NCBI RefSeq assembly: GCF_026210795.1
Contig: NC_089456.1
Coordinates: 1,986,501 to 2,050,500 of the forward strand
Reading direction: 5' to 3'
Source: Rhizophagus irregularis
Taxonomy: Eukaryota; Glomeromycota; Glomeromycetes; Glomerales; Glomeraceae
DNA length: 64,000 nucleotides
Shown here: piece after piece, positions 21,912 through 33,743 of the stretch
Layout of the letters: each line of letters opens with the position of its first letter
How positions within the stretch are numbered: the stretch's first letter is position 1
Notes under the pieces: generated by a model
What the model was told of the DNA's origin: nothing
Seen by the model: the letters and a program-made list of their open reading frames with translations, nothing else
Database searches by the model: none
Made by a program: the position numbers and the translations under genes

Positions 21912-23473
21912 ATGTCGTGTTCAAAAATATTCTTTGGAGAATTACCTGAATTAATATATGAAGTTTTAAAGTATTTTAAGAGTGATTTTTCAACTTTATA
22001 TTCATGTATTTTAGTTAACAGATTATGGTGTCGTTTAGCAATTCCATTATTATGGGAAAACCCATTTTCATATCCTACCAAAAATTTTAACTTTATCGAA
22101 ATTTACCTACATAATTTAAATGGTGATTTAAAAACAAAATTAAATGAATATTTAATTAAGGAGCATATATTTCGTTCAAATACGCTTTTCAATTATCCTA
22201 GTTTTATAAAGTATTTGAATACATGGAGAATTATTTCTTCTATTAAAGAGTGGTCTAGTAATGCTTTAAAACCTGAACATAGAAATTTAGATCCAAATTT
22301 TGGAAGATTAATTCAAATGTCACTATTTAAAATGTTTATTGATAATGAAGTTAATTTACATACTCTTGACATTGATATCCATTTAAAGTGGAATTCTTAC
22401 TATGATGATATTCTTGAATTAATGTCACAAAATCCAAACTTTATCCACAATGTCAGAAATTTAAACCTTTATGTTCGTAGTCTTTACAATCAATATATGT
22501 TAATTGAAAATAATGTAACACAAATGATTAATTCACATCAAAATCTTAAAAAGAATCTTAAAAAAGTTTTATTTAATAATATTTTTTATATCAATCATTA
22601 TTATTAACAAAAGATAATAATTATTCAAACACTTTAAATACTATTATATTATGTCACGTTAATTTTGAAGGTATAATTAATCTAGACAAAATATTTGAAC
22701 AATTAAATGTTTTAGAATCTGTTCATATCATTTATTGTAATTTTCTAAATGCTAGTATTATTCAACAAATTATTAGTTTAACTAAACCATTTAAATTAAA
22801 ATCTTTATTTATAAGTGAAAGATTCAAAATTGATGAATTATTATTATTATTATTGCAAAATTCTGGTAGTTATTTAGAAAACTTCGGGTGTACATTTTGT
22901 TTTAATTATGGCTTCTCATTAAAACAACAAATATTTGAATCAATTATAAAATATTGTAAAAAAATTAAATTTCTTGAATTTGAAGATCAGATTACATATC
23001 CATTATTCGATTTGATTGAAAATATGAAACAAAATCTTAGTTATCTTTCAATCAATGCATTTAATTATAGCCAAGTATCAAGTAATAATATTGTATGTGA
23101 TTCATTTATATTACGAAATTTAGGACAAATCCTTCCTTTTAAATTAGAATATTTAAAATTGAGTCTTCACATTGAAACATGTGATTTTGAAGTATTCTTA
23201 AAAAATACTCAAGATACTTTCATTAAGAAATTGGTGATCAATAATATAGATGGACAAGATATTTTATCCTATATAAAAGTATATATTATGAAAAAGAAAA
23301 GAGTTAAGTATTTGGCTATTATGAATCCCTTTAAAAGTACTGAAAACTATAATAGTAATAAGGAATTGTTTTCAATGAAAGATGAAGTGGAGGAATTTAG
23401 GTTATATAATATTAAAGTGCAAAGTTACCATTGCTTATTTAATTTGTATCATTTTATAAAGGAGAGTGATTAA
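21912..23473 (+). pseudogene. F-box/LRR-like protein gene with one frameshift
   Basis: Begins MSCSKIFFGELPELIYEV with an intact F-box, 231 open codons to a stop at 22607. The family segment YQSLLLTKD..YSNTLNTI is present in another frame from 22589 and is then open to 23473 (about 294 codons, ending YNIKVQSYHCLFNLYHFIKESD). The shift falls in an A/T-rich tract between 22555 and 22588, where the sequence also appears to repeat AATCTTAAAAA. With one correction the protein would be about 520 residues, the normal family length. There is no other stop, so decay is recent or the shift is a sequence error. Confidence 0.85.
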
Positions 23474-23974
23474 TGATTTAATGGTAATTTTAAAAAATCA
23501 GATAGGAATAATATATTAAATAAAGTTGTTTATAAATTTGCCCAGTAAAAAGTTTTCGTCAAGTTTTTGTAAAAAAAATGTAAGATATGTTAATATAACA
23601 AATATAATACAATTAATGAGCATCTATTTGTACAATATTTGTAAATAATTTGTAGCAAACTTATATAACTTTTATAATAAATTTATCAAAAACTCGTATT
23701 ATTTTTATGCCACATTCAAGAGCAATTTGTTATAAATTTGTAGTAAATTCATATTCCACATTTACATATTTACTGTAATGGACTTAAAATCTAATCTGTT
23801 TAAAACTTAAAAATATTGCTAAAAGAAATCCTAAGAATGAAAAATAGTAGTATTTTTAATGAGAAAATATGTAAATAAATACTGTTAAAATGAATGCATT
23901 AAGAATACAGTTAAAACTAAATGAGTATAAGACTATAAGTACCTGCAACACTTTTGTTTTTAAAATTATTTATT
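23474..23974. other. AT-rich 3' flank, nothing recognised
   Basis: Low-complexity AT-rich sequence. No open frame of interest. Confidence 0.4.
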
Positions 23975-24480
23975 TTGCTTTACATTTTCGAGTAGGATGC
24001 CTTGCTACTGAAGAAGAGTTTTTATTGTCTTTTACCCTACGCTTGTGACCAGTAATTGCAATAGCTTAAACACTGTCATTATTTGACTGGTTTACTCCAG
24101 CAGGTCTACGGGCAGGATGTTTTGTTGTTGAAGTAGTATTTTTGACGGCTTCTTTTACTTCACATTCTTGACCAGAGGCTTCAATGGTCGCTTTATCATC
24201 ATTAATTGGTTGTTTAAACCTACAACCAGGACGCTTTGTTGATAAAAAAGTGTTTTAACGGCTCCTTTCCTTCAAATTCTTAATCAAAATCATCATAATT
24301 GGTTCCTTAGACCTATGACCAGGATACTTTGCTGATGAAGTAGTATTTTTAACAGTGTGGATCAAGTCGTTAGCATGCAAAAGTTTACACCTAATTAAAA
24401 AAAAATTAGATCCTTTACCAAAACCCAAGCAATCAAATTTTTTAGTAAAATATTGATAAAAAAGCAGATACTTCAGCAAA
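23975..24480 (-). pseudogene. Decayed repeat-protein remnant (basic KNTTS..K.P..R repeats)
   Basis: Read on the minus strand, three to four imperfect units of roughly 100-110 bp encode variants of VKNTTSSAKYPGHR, VKNTTSTTKHPARR and KNSSSVARHPTRKCKAK. They are separated by stops and frameshifts. The last unit ends in a stop near 23975. The basic Pro/Arg motifs resemble AT-hook-like tails, but the parent family is not recognised. Confidence 0.45.
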
Positions 24481-25119
24481 ATGACAATATCAAATCCCTC
24501 ACTTCTGGCTCGTCTAAAAAAAAGAATAAATGAAATATTAGAAAAACATTTTGTTAAGAATATATTAATTTCCTACCAAAATTAAACTTGCCTAAAAAAA
24601 ATGAAAAGAACAAAGAGTCCGTTTTGTTAAAAGAAGTAACTAGGAAGAAACCCCTGTTCTACCAAATTTCAACACGTCCAAAGGCCAAAATTAAAACAAA
24701 CCCTAAAAAAAAGGATTTAGTATCAAAGTCGGAAAAAACAGAAAAACAATAAAAATAAAAAAAATCCACTTCTACTATTCCTACAAGAGTTATAAGCATT
24801 CTGTTTTTAGCGATTTTCTTTCAGTTGATATAATAACCGCATTCTCATTAAGATACTGACTATGGTTTAATTATGATTTAAGAATAATATATATATATAT
24901 ACTTAACAAAGACGAATCTATTGTTTTTATTCTTTGTCAACAATATCAGTCGGTTTCAGTAACTGTCTAATAAATTTCAATTATTACTGTGCTCAATTTC
25001 AGTCGTAGAATATCAAGTAACTAATTACTGAAAAAATATATTCGAGAATTCTTATCATGTACTAATGATTATTTAAGTGTAAGTAAAATTACCGTGAAGG
25101 AATAATATTATGAAAGGGA
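24481..25119. other. Low-complexity spacer
   Basis: A-rich stretches with scattered lysine-rich codons (24590-24790) that do not form a frame, and a (TA)n run at about 24882-24902. No gene is supported. Confidence 0.4.
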
Positions 25120-25435
25120 AAGAAAATTGTGAGAAGGGAAAGGGAAAAGAAAAAAGAAGAATGAAATTTCGTTAGAAGAAAAATTTTAAAAAAAGTTTAA
25201 AGTTAAAAATGAATGAAGGTAAATTTCAAAAAAAAAGTTTAAAAATAGTTTAAAAAAGAACTGAATGAAATTTCGTTAGAAGAAAAATTTAAAAAAAAGT
25301 TTAAAATAAAGCTTAATAAAGAATGAAATTTCATTAGAAGAAAAAATTCGAAAAAAAATTTAAATAAAGTTTAAAAAAGAATGAAAATTTTGATAAAAAA
25401 AATTTAAAAAAAAAGTTTAAAAAAAGAATGAAAAT
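25120..25435. repeat. Purine-rich tandem repeat array
   Basis: Four or five imperfect units of roughly 55-65 bp built on GAATGAAATTTCGTTAGAAG followed by AAAAATTTAAAAAAAAGTTT. The strand is almost purely A/G apart from T. No coding meaning is evident. Confidence 0.7.
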
Positions 25436-26114
25436 TAAGAAAATTGAGATCATTGTACTACGTAGAAGAACATCAAGACCATTGTGCTACATAGTAGATG
25501 ATCACTATTTAGACAAATAATAATTATTTACGAATTTATTAAAAATAATGTACGAATATTGTTTAATGAAAACAACAAGAATCGCCATAAATTAAAAATA
25601 TTAAAAGTTGTTTAATAAACGTCTTTAAACAATAATTACAAAAACTAAATAAAAATTATAAAATTTTCATACAATGACTTTTTATAGGGTTGTTATTTTA
25701 AAGTAAAGTATTTATTTATTTTTATCTAGAAATTTTTTTGAATGAAATCATTATTGATATGAAGTCTTTATTTAAAATTGTGCGATACAGTAATTTGATA
25801 TAACTCAAATTATGATTATTGAATATATTTTTCTTATGTTACATGCGAATTAACCGAAATACCACTTTTTAAAAGAATAAAGCAAGCAAGATCTTATTAT
25901 TCTAGGGTTTAAAATCAAGTAAAATTTATACTTTCAAATTAATGGAATAAATAATGCAAATAATATAGCTTAGACTCATTGTATCATAACTACATGGCGA
26001 GATTAAAAAAAATCTGCTGTATTCGTTAAAAAGGAAAAGTTATTAAAAGATAATGAAACTGCAGATGAAAAAACAGCAATACATGATGATTTTGAAGAGA
26101 GGTTTAGTAAAATG
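25436..26114. other. AT-rich spacer
   Basis: A short duplication of CATTGTRCTACRTAG lies at 25453-25495. Otherwise unremarkable AT-rich DNA. Confidence 0.4.
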
Positions 26115-26195
26115 AGGTACATAGCGGAGATAAGAATTCCGAGTAAGTTGATATATTCATATGCATCAGATATTTATAGTTTTGGTGCAAAGTAA
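26115..26195 (+). pseudogene. Protein kinase domain relic
   Basis: The frame reads RYIAEIRIPSKLIYSYASDI then YSFGAK and a stop. YASDIYSFG is the subdomain IX motif of protein kinases (the invariant Asp after the activation segment), and RYIAE stands where Y.APE usually occurs. Only about 26 codons remain, with no kinase sequence on either side, so this is a tiny relic of a tyrosine-kinase-like fungal kinase gene. Confidence 0.45.
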
Positions 26196-26814
26196 ATGTA
26201 ATAGATAATGAATTAAAAGAATGAAATGATTTTGTGAGATAATCAATTATTAAGAAGTTTGTAGAACAATCTTGATTGAGTAAGAGTATTGACCTATTTT
26301 CTTATGTTTTTATTATCATTAAAGAATATGAAGTATAATTAAATGTTAAGTTTAAATATAGAATTTTAAATTTCATTATTTCAGTAAATAGTTAATAATT
26401 TTGTCTGATGTATGATAGCCTTAAAGTTATCTGATTGTAAAAAAAAGTTGATGGAGAATACAAGAATTATGTATGGAAATCTAACTATTTATTAATCACA
26501 GAACTTAATGATAAAAAGAGTTAATTCTTGCCCTTTGTAATTGTCTATAAAATTATTGTTTTTTATAATGTCTTTTTGTCAGAACAAAAAAATGTAATGT
26601 ACAGTATATTTTAAAGTTATTATCTGTAATATTGGAAGCAATTAATAAATTTGAGATATACTAATGTTAGTTTGATATTTCTAGCATTGTTCTTCAATAA
26701 GAGCATTATTAAATGAAGTTCCTCTACTTAAATTTAAGTCAAGTATTCAGAATTAACTTGAACTGGTGAATATCTAGCATAATGTATGTATGTATGATTT
26801 GCCTAAATATGTAA
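26196..26814. other. AT-rich spacer, nothing recognised
   Basis: No coding region, repeat or element could be supported. Confidence 0.4.
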
Positions 26815-27015
26815 TTAATCCATTTCTTGATATTTCCTTCCAAGAATGATAGCATGTCTTTCTAACTCCTCTTTTAGATCATGAGTCCAACTTCTCCATG
26901 TCATCTTATCCATTTTCAACTGCACTTTCTCCTCCTTTAACTGGTTGTTCTCCCTCATCAGCTCATTTATATATATTCTTACCAAGTTTAGAGTTCTACC
27001 TAGTATCTCTGAATT
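26815..27015 (-). pseudogene. Possible terminal exon encoding a coiled coil
   Basis: On the minus strand a TTTTTAG acceptor (AG at 27016-27017) precedes about 66 open codons: NSEILGRTLNLVRIYINELM, then RENNQLKEEKVQLKMDK, ending RKYQEMD and a stop. The charged heptads suggest a coiled coil. The sequence is visibly more balanced in base composition than its flanks. No upstream exon was identified. It may belong to the decayed hAT element upstream on the same strand or be an independent gene fragment. Confidence 0.4.
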
Positions 27016-27461
27016 CTAAAAATATGAATACTATAAATTTGAATTTCAAATAGAGCAAAAGTAATCCTGTTCTTGATGAGGACTCAACATATTCATATTA
27101 ATAGCTTAATTCTTAATTGACTTTATTTGAAGAAATAAATTTCAACTCAAATATTGTGACAACTGAAGAAATCATGAGTCATGATTCATGAGTAAAATGT
27201 GAGATTTGTAAATAAGTATATTACAGAATACAGAATATATAGCATCCATCTTTATTTTGCTCCTTGGTAATTACAATTGTTATGCTTATATTTTACCAAC
27301 ATTATTTAGCATAATAAACTAGAAACAATTTTTTTTGTAAATACAATGGTAAAATATACTATTAAAATGCACTTCTTTATTACTTCCCACTTGATTTTCC
27401 ATTTGGACAGAAGAGATTTGAATATTTTCTAGTCTTTCTGACTGTTTTTATCATAAAGAAG
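27016..27461. other. Spacer between exon-like fragment and hAT relic
   Basis: AT-rich, with many stops in all frames. It possibly represents the decayed C-terminal part of the hAT gene. Confidence 0.35.
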
Positions 27462-27873
27462 TCAATAAGTCTTTTTGCCCTTAATGCAAGTAGTTTTATA
27501 CATGTAAGTCATTTTCCCACAACTAGCTGTAAAGTGTGAGCTGTGCAAGGCTGCATTTTTTGAAATAATATTCATGTCTTTTATTGCCTTTTTCATGCTA
27601 GTAGAACTATTGTCTGTGGTAATTACATTGACTTTTTCTCTTAGTATCCATAGATCAAATATTTCAAGTATTACTAATATGTTCAAACAGTATGATGTGG
27701 ATAACGAATATATGAAACTGCAAGAATAAGTTCATGTAACTGAAAGTTCTCATCCAGAAAGAAGCATGTAATTCCAATAATATACCCTTGATGAATTTGA
27801 GCACTTCAAAAGTCAGTGGTTAAATTAACTGGAATTGCTTGTTTTTCAATAAATTCAACAATTAAAGGGTATG
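27462..27873 (-). pseudogene. hAT-family transposase relic
   Basis: On the minus strand, starting near 27873, the sequence reads IEKQAIPVNLTTDF, a stop, SAQIHQGYIGITCFFLDE, then LHELILAVSYIRYPHHTV. After a one-frame shift it continues ILEIFDLWILREKVNVITTD, then NSSTSMKKAIKDMN and AALHSSHFTASCGK. These match in order the hAT landmarks (LTTDxW, HQGYIG.T.HF.D, ITTDN.SNM.KA, CAAH.LQL..GK). At least one stop and one frameshift interrupt it, and the BED finger and dimerisation domain are not recognisable. It is a dead copy of a transposase whose family could have mobilised the hAT-like MITE at 47391. Confidence 0.7.
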
Positions 27874-29809
27874 CATGACCTTTTCATGTATAAGAGCAAG
27901 TTTATATTAAAGTTGAGGAATTGCATACTGAAGGAAAATAAGTCAATTCCATGCTAAGTATGACGAATTCCATCTTAAATAATTCAAATTAAAATTAAAT
28001 TAAAATATTATTATTAAATTGTAGTTAATTCTATGAATGCTACTTCTAATGTGATGTCTTTGAATTTTATATCCCATACTAATTAATAAACTACAAATAA
28101 TTAATTCACCAGCATATGGCTGTTCACAGTTAAAATTTAATACTCGAAAAGTTTACCAAGTGACTAGAAAACTGCCTGAATCTTCCTGAAACTATGGCTG
28201 TAATAGTTGCTTCAGCCTCAAAATAACATACCCCTTCCTTAATGGGCTTTTTTGTGAATTTGAATGCTTAGATTCGGAAACACGCATAATCCTAATATTT
28301 ATAAAGCTTATAACTATACAACACAACTTAGACTACCATATTAAAGATTTTTCTCAAGCCCTAATATTCTTTTACAAATTTCGAAAAACCAAATGGAATA
28401 GCCATATTTACACCCTTTGATGCATTAAGCAAATACAAACTTCTGGGAGTATAAACAAATTATTATTTGCCAATAATGATAGGACATGGTATATCCATGA
28501 TTCCATTCTAGAACTGTATTGTCTATTAATCATAAATTCATAACGCATTCTAAATTTTGAATGAATCATCTATACCATATAAGAGGAGACATAACATTAT
28601 ATTGGTCTATACCACATACTCACTGTTTTGTATCATAAATTATTACTTTAAAATTTGTAGTTGTTTTCAGCAAGTACTTCTTGAAAGCCAAATAAATTCC
28701 AGCAGCTGTCAAAAAATTTTAAATCATGTAATATTGTATATAATTTAAATAGTTTTCTTCATTTATTGAGGATTTGCTAATAAAGTTTGCTAAATTTTAA
28801 GAGTAATGATATTGGTATAGAATATAATAAATCAAAGGAAAAGTGAAAAAAAGTCTATTTATAAAGATCCACTTCAAAGGGCATGGCTTAAAAAAAAATT
28901 GGGCTGAGCCCAATATTGTTACACATTTCCTTTGTTGATTTGCAATCAAAGCCTTGTGGCAAAGCACAAACAATAAGCAATATTCTTATTAGATAATGAA
29001 ACAGCTTGTCTTTAGATATCCTTTTTAAAGAAAACCTTTGTAAGCCAAATTATAATGAATATGATAAGAGTGGCAAATTTAAAGCTTTGCGGGAATTTAC
29101 ATAATTATCATGTGTTTTATTCAGCCTTCTTTATCAAACACCTCTTTTAGATAAATATTACATGCATCAAAAAAAAAGACCCAATGATACAAAAACAAAG
29201 AAATTAATCACTACATGTTAGTTTTTATGACTATAATAAGATCTCTACTATGTTTGAACCCACCTTGATCCAAATAATTACATCAACCAATTAATATTAG
29301 TGGTTATTTTATATAGAACATATTACAGTATACCTTAGCCTGCCTGCCCCACCTAATATTTTTAAGCTTTTTATTTTTACTTGAACTTGGACCTAGTTTA
29401 TTTATCATAATTGTTTTTCATTATTTGATACATATAAAAAAATATAATTTTCTAGACTTTTATGATCATCCTATGGGATTTGGATTTGAATATTATAATA
29501 ACCTTAGTAATAATGATGAATGACTTATTTTACTAATTTTATAGTCATAACCATTACCACCATTTTTGTAAGTAGGACACGAGGTAAATAACAAGGTTGA
29601 TCAAAGATTTGATCAACTAGTAATTGAAGGCTACTAATCATTTAGGATTTTTCCGCCAGTCCAATTAGTAGTATATCTAGGATGATAAATTTCGGATGAT
29701 AACCCATTTATATACTACCAGATCAGTAAATAACTAATACTTATCTGGCATAAGTGCATAACGTTAAAAACAAATATTATTATTAATATGTATACTATCA
29801 TACTCTGGC
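27874..29809. other. Spacer with a short perfect palindrome
   Basis: Mostly AT-rich. It contains ATTGGGCTGAGCCCAAT at 28898-28914 (7-bp stem, 3-nt loop). A 43-codon minus-strand stretch near 28130-28260 (KFTKKPIKEGVCYFEAEA) is open but unidentified. No gene is supported. Confidence 0.4.
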
Positions 29810-29972
29810 TTAAATTCTCGCTTCTTTACTATGTTGCTCACCCTTGACAAGAATGACAAGTTGATCGTAAAGATCGTCCTCATAAATTAATAGGCAGTCA
29901 TAGAATGCAAAACTTTCAAGCATTGTACATGAGTCAAAGTCTTTTCCGATACGAACTGCAAAGAAATACGAT
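29810..29972 (-). pseudogene. Possible orphan terminal exon
   Basis: A strong minus-strand acceptor TTTTCTCTATTTGCAG ends at 29973. It is followed by 54 codons (YFFAVRIGKDFDSCTMLESF, then AFYDCLLIYEDDLYDQLVIL) to a stop at 29810. Base composition and amino-acid balance are gene-like, unlike the spacer. No upstream exon or family was recognised. Confidence 0.4.
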
Positions 29973-30465
29973 CTGCAAATAGAGAAAACATCAGAGTAAT
30001 ACCGCAATTACATATTATCGTTTAGCTTTTAATGCTTTTAATGTTTATATTGAGAGTTAAAAAAAAGTTTATATGTAAAAGTTTATAAAAAAAGGTTTAT
30101 ATATAAAAGTTTAAATAAGTTTATATAAGACTGTTAAATTTATTGTAAATGATTATTTTGCCATATATTAATTATCATATGTTGCATAAAAATAATGGAT
30201 ATGATATTCAATTAAAAAAAAATGCTTAATTCCAGCTGAAATGGTTAATTTTGACCGGATTAAAATTAATTACAAATATCATTTTTCTGTATATCTTAAT
30301 ACACCGGATCCTAACATAATTTTTCATTTAAAATCCGATATAAGATTTTTATGTCTTGAATCTTGATATACCAGGATATTTTCTCTACTAGAACAAACCA
30401 AACCACTTATACAAAGAATATACCTATCTAATATTTTTAAGTTACCATTAATTAATCAATTTCTT
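29973..30465. other. AT-rich spacer, nothing recognised
   Basis: A tandem TTTATATRTAAAAG motif lies at about 30066-30110. No coding region. Confidence 0.4.
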
Positions 30466-30695
30466 TTATAAATTATAAATGCCAATCAATGAGCAATAGC
30501 AGTAATTTTGCATTTTTATATTATATAACCCAAATTCCTCCATTTCATCTTTCAACAAAAACAATTCCTCATGATCATAGACTTCATCAACTGATGTACT
30601 TTCAAAGGAATTTATAATAGCCGAATACTTAACTCTTTTCTTTTTCATAATATATTCTTTTATATAAGGCGAAATAACTTGAATATCACTACTAA
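30466..30695 (-). pseudogene. C-terminal fragment of an F-box/LRR gene
   Basis: The minus-strand frame reads DIQVISPYIKEYIMKKKRVK, YSAIINSFE and EMEEFGLYNIKMQNY to a stop. It corresponds to the last ~70 residues of the intact copy at 31979-33592 (DILPYIKEYIMKKKRVKYLA). Nothing of the F-box or the LRR body is present upstream, so only the tail of a former paralog survives. Confidence 0.8.
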
Positions 30696-30759
30696 TGATA
30701 ACATTCCTTCTAGGTAGAGTAGTTTTCTTGGAAATGATGAATACTTATCCTTTCTTACT

Positions 30760-31345
30760 TGTATTAGTTTTTTTTAACCCTATATATTAAAAAAATTAGC
30801 AATTCAATACATTAAGTAGTGCAGTTTTTCAAAATTGCCGTCCAATCGACAATATAACTTTCTGGTCTAAACTTTTCTGCTCCCTTTGTTTCTGCTTTCA
30901 TTATTGCTGATTCATCTTCAATTTAATAATACTAAATTATTTAATGAATTTTTAGATCAATTGGTAGTGCTGAATGTACATATGTGCGGATACTAAGGGT
31001 ATTCTGAAACACAAAATTCTAACAGTTCATTATTCAGCAATCCTAATTATGAAATAGTTGAAATCTAAATTGTCAATTCGAATTCCATAATCCTGGAAGG
31101 CACAATACTGAAATTTTATGATCATAAGCCTCAAAGACAAAATATTAAAATGAAAATCCTGATTAAATTATTATTAAATAAATTGCTTTAATTGTGAAAA
31201 TTTTTTATTTTATTTGTACAGAAAATATTATTAAAATTTTTAGTTTTAATTTTTAAAATGTCAAATTTAAAGGAATAACAATAATCATAATGTTACATTT
31301 AAATAAAATAAAAAAAATAAAATTATAAGGAAATGTTGTGTGCAA
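30760..31345. repeat. Duplicated block, copy A (with 34664-35375)
   Basis: About 600 bp align in the same order with 34664-35375. Shared landmarks include AATTAGCAATT.AATACATT, CAGTTTTTCAAAATTGCC, AATTCCATAATCCTGGAA and GAAATGTTGTGTRC. This copy lacks the TA-flanked element present in copy B, giving an empty site at about 30852. A short third copy is at about 38590-38645. Confidence 0.75.
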
Positions 31346-31978
31346 TTTCATTCCATTACAAAATGTCAGGAATATTTGTTATCAAGATTATAAAATTTTT
31401 GGATTACTTGCCCTTGATTATAGGATTGGGTTTATATTAACTTAGAATTATCAAATTTCAGGATTTAGAATATTAGTATACTATCAGGTTTTTAAGTTTT
31501 TCTTGGATTTCATACCAAACCCAGATACAAATAAATATAATTAAGGCTATGCTTGATAATGGAATTATGTTGCTTAGACTTCTTTTTCCTTTTCCTGCCC
31601 ACAACATACATTTCTTTTCATTTATTTTCAACCATTCAACTTTTTAGTCCTATTAACAGTTTATTTTTTTCATTAAACAAGACAAGAACCTAATCAATGC
31701 ATATATACAAAGAGCCCTTCATTTTTTTTAAAAAAAACAGAGAATCAAAATAAAATTTAAATTGTAAATCACAAATAAAATACATAATATAGCATAATTT
31801 GTATAAATTATGACGTGTCAATACTTTGTTTATATTGGATTTATTTTGTAAATAATAAAATTTATTAATAATCTTAATAATATATATTTATATATAAATG
31901 AATATTTATAGTAAAATAAATTTATCATATAATTTGTATAAAAGAAAAATTCCTAACAGATTACAACTAAATAATTAA
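31346..31978. other. 3' spacer of F-box gene
   Basis: AT-rich, no coding region or clear element. Confidence 0.4.
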
Positions 31979-33592
31979 TTAATTTATTTGTTTTATAAAC
32001 TTATACATGTTAATCAATGAGTCATAATAATTTTGCACTCTAATATTATACAACTCAAATTCATCCACTTCATCTTTCAAAGAAAACAACTCCTTATGAT
32101 CATAGGTTCCATCATCTGATCTTTCAAAGGAATTTATAATAGCCAAATATTTAACTCTTTTTTTTTTCATAATATATTCTTTTATATAGGGCAAAATATC
32201 TTGACCATCTGTATTATTGATCAACAATTTTTCAATAAAAGTATCTTGAGAACTTTTTAGAAATATTTCAAAATCACTTGCTTTAATGGGAAGATTTAAA
32301 TCTAAATATTCTAATCTAGGAGGAAGGGCTTGTCCTAAGTTTTGTAATATGATTGAATTACATTCCTTATTATCATTTGATACTACTAGATCATCGTCAA
32401 TTACATTGATTGAAAGATAATTAAGACTTTGCTTAGTATTTTCAATTAAATTGAATACTAGATAAATAATCTGTCTTTCAACTCCATATGTACGAAGAAA
32501 TTTGATACTATTTTTACAATATTTTATAATTGATTCAAGTATTTGTTGTTTTAATGGTAAGCTATAATTAAGACAAAATCTACACCCGAAGTTTTCTAAA
32601 TAACTACCAGATTTTTGCAATAATAATAATAATGATTCATCGATTTGTGATCTCCCATTTATAAATAAAGATTTTAATTTAAATGGTTTAGTTAAACTAA
32701 TAATTTGTTGAATAATACTAATATTTAGAAAAAGACAATAAATGATATGAACAGATTCTAAAACATTTAATTGTTCAAATATTTTGTCTAGATTGTTTAT
32801 ACCTTTAAAATTAACGCGATATAATGTAATAGTATTTAAAGTGTTTGAACAATTGTAATCTTTCGTTAATAACAATGATTGATATAAAGGAATACTGCCA
32901 TAACTTAATAAAATTTTTTTAAGATTTTGATGTGAATTAATTACTTGTGATATACGATTTTTAATTAACGCATAACTATCATTGGTATATACAGGAGAAC
33001 TGCCAATATAAAGGTTTAAATTTCTAACATTTTGGATAAAGTTATGATTTTGTAAAATTGATTCAAAAATATCATCATAGTAAGAATTCCAATTAGTATA
33101 AAAAGTGAAGATCTCAATGTCAAGAGTATGTAAATTTACTTCATTATCAATAAACATTTTAAATAGTGACATTTGTATTAACCTTCTAAAATTAGATACC
33201 GAATTAAAATTTCTATCTTGAGGTTTTAAAGTTCTAACAGCATTTTTAGACCACTTTTCAATGGAAGAAATAATTCTCCATGTATTCAAATATTTTATAA
33301 AACTAGGATAATTGAAAAGTGTATCTGAATGAAATAAATTATCTTTAATCCTATATTCATTTAATTTTGTTTTTAAATCACCATTTAAATTATGTAGGTA
33401 AATTCCAATAAAGTTATAATTTCCAGTAGGAATTGAAAATGGATTTTCCCATAGTAATGGAATAGCTAAACGACACCATAATCTGTTGACTAAAATACAT
33501 GAATGTAAAGTTGAAAAATCATTCTGAAAATGTTTCATAATATCATATGTTAATTCGGGTAAATACCCTGAAAATATTTTTGGGCAAGACAT
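31979..33592 (-). CDS. F-box/LRR-like protein, 537 aa
   Basis: A full-length uninterrupted single exon. It starts MSCPKIFSGYLPELTYDI, with F-box residues about 10-50 (HFQNDFSTLHSCILVNRLWC) and the family block IPLLWENPFS. It continues with the NYNFIGIYLHNLNGDLKTKL region, then Leu/Ile-rich LRR-like units (LKSLFINGRSQIDESLLLLL, FNLIENTKQSLNYLSINV, RLEYLDLNLPIKASDFEIFL), and ends with the conserved tail IKEYIMKKKRVKYLA...FELYNIRVQNYYDSLINMYK. Predicted SCF substrate receptor. The first 200 residues are close to those of 21912-23473. Cys/Pro variation in MSCPK is the only oddity at the start. Confidence 0.92.
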   Translation of the reverse strand: MSCPKIFSGYLPELTYDIMKHFQNDFSTLHSCILVNRLWCRLAIPLLWENPFSIPTGNYNFIGIYLHNLNGDLKTKLNEYRIKDNLFHSDTLFNYPSFIKYLNTWRIISSIEKWSKNAVRTLKPQDRNFNSVSNFRRLIQMSLFKMFIDNEVNLHTLDIEIFTFYTNWNSYYDDIFESILQNHNFIQNVRNLNLYIGSSPVYTNDSYALIKNRISQVINSHQNLKKILLSYGSIPLYQSLLLTKDYNCSNTLNTITLYRVNFKGINNLDKIFEQLNVLESVHIIYCLFLNISIIQQIISLTKPFKLKSLFINGRSQIDESLLLLLQKSGSYLENFGCRFCLNYSLPLKQQILESIIKYCKNSIKFLRTYGVERQIIYLVFNLIENTKQSLNYLSINVIDDDLVVSNDNKECNSIILQNLGQALPPRLEYLDLNLPIKASDFEIFLKSSQDTFIEKLLINNTDGQDILPYIKEYIMKKKRVKYLAIINSFERSDDGTYDHKELFSLKDEVDEFELYNIRVQNYYDSLINMYKFIKQIN

Positions 33593-33743
33593 ATTGTAAG
33601 CGAAGAAGGAGAAAAAGAGATGTTTGTAGAATTGTGGTAACTATATGTTGACGGGATAAATTTGTATTACTTTTCGGGAACGGCGATTCAGGAATAGGCG
33701 TACAATATTGTCGTGTAACATTTTTAATAATTTGGCGTAAAAC

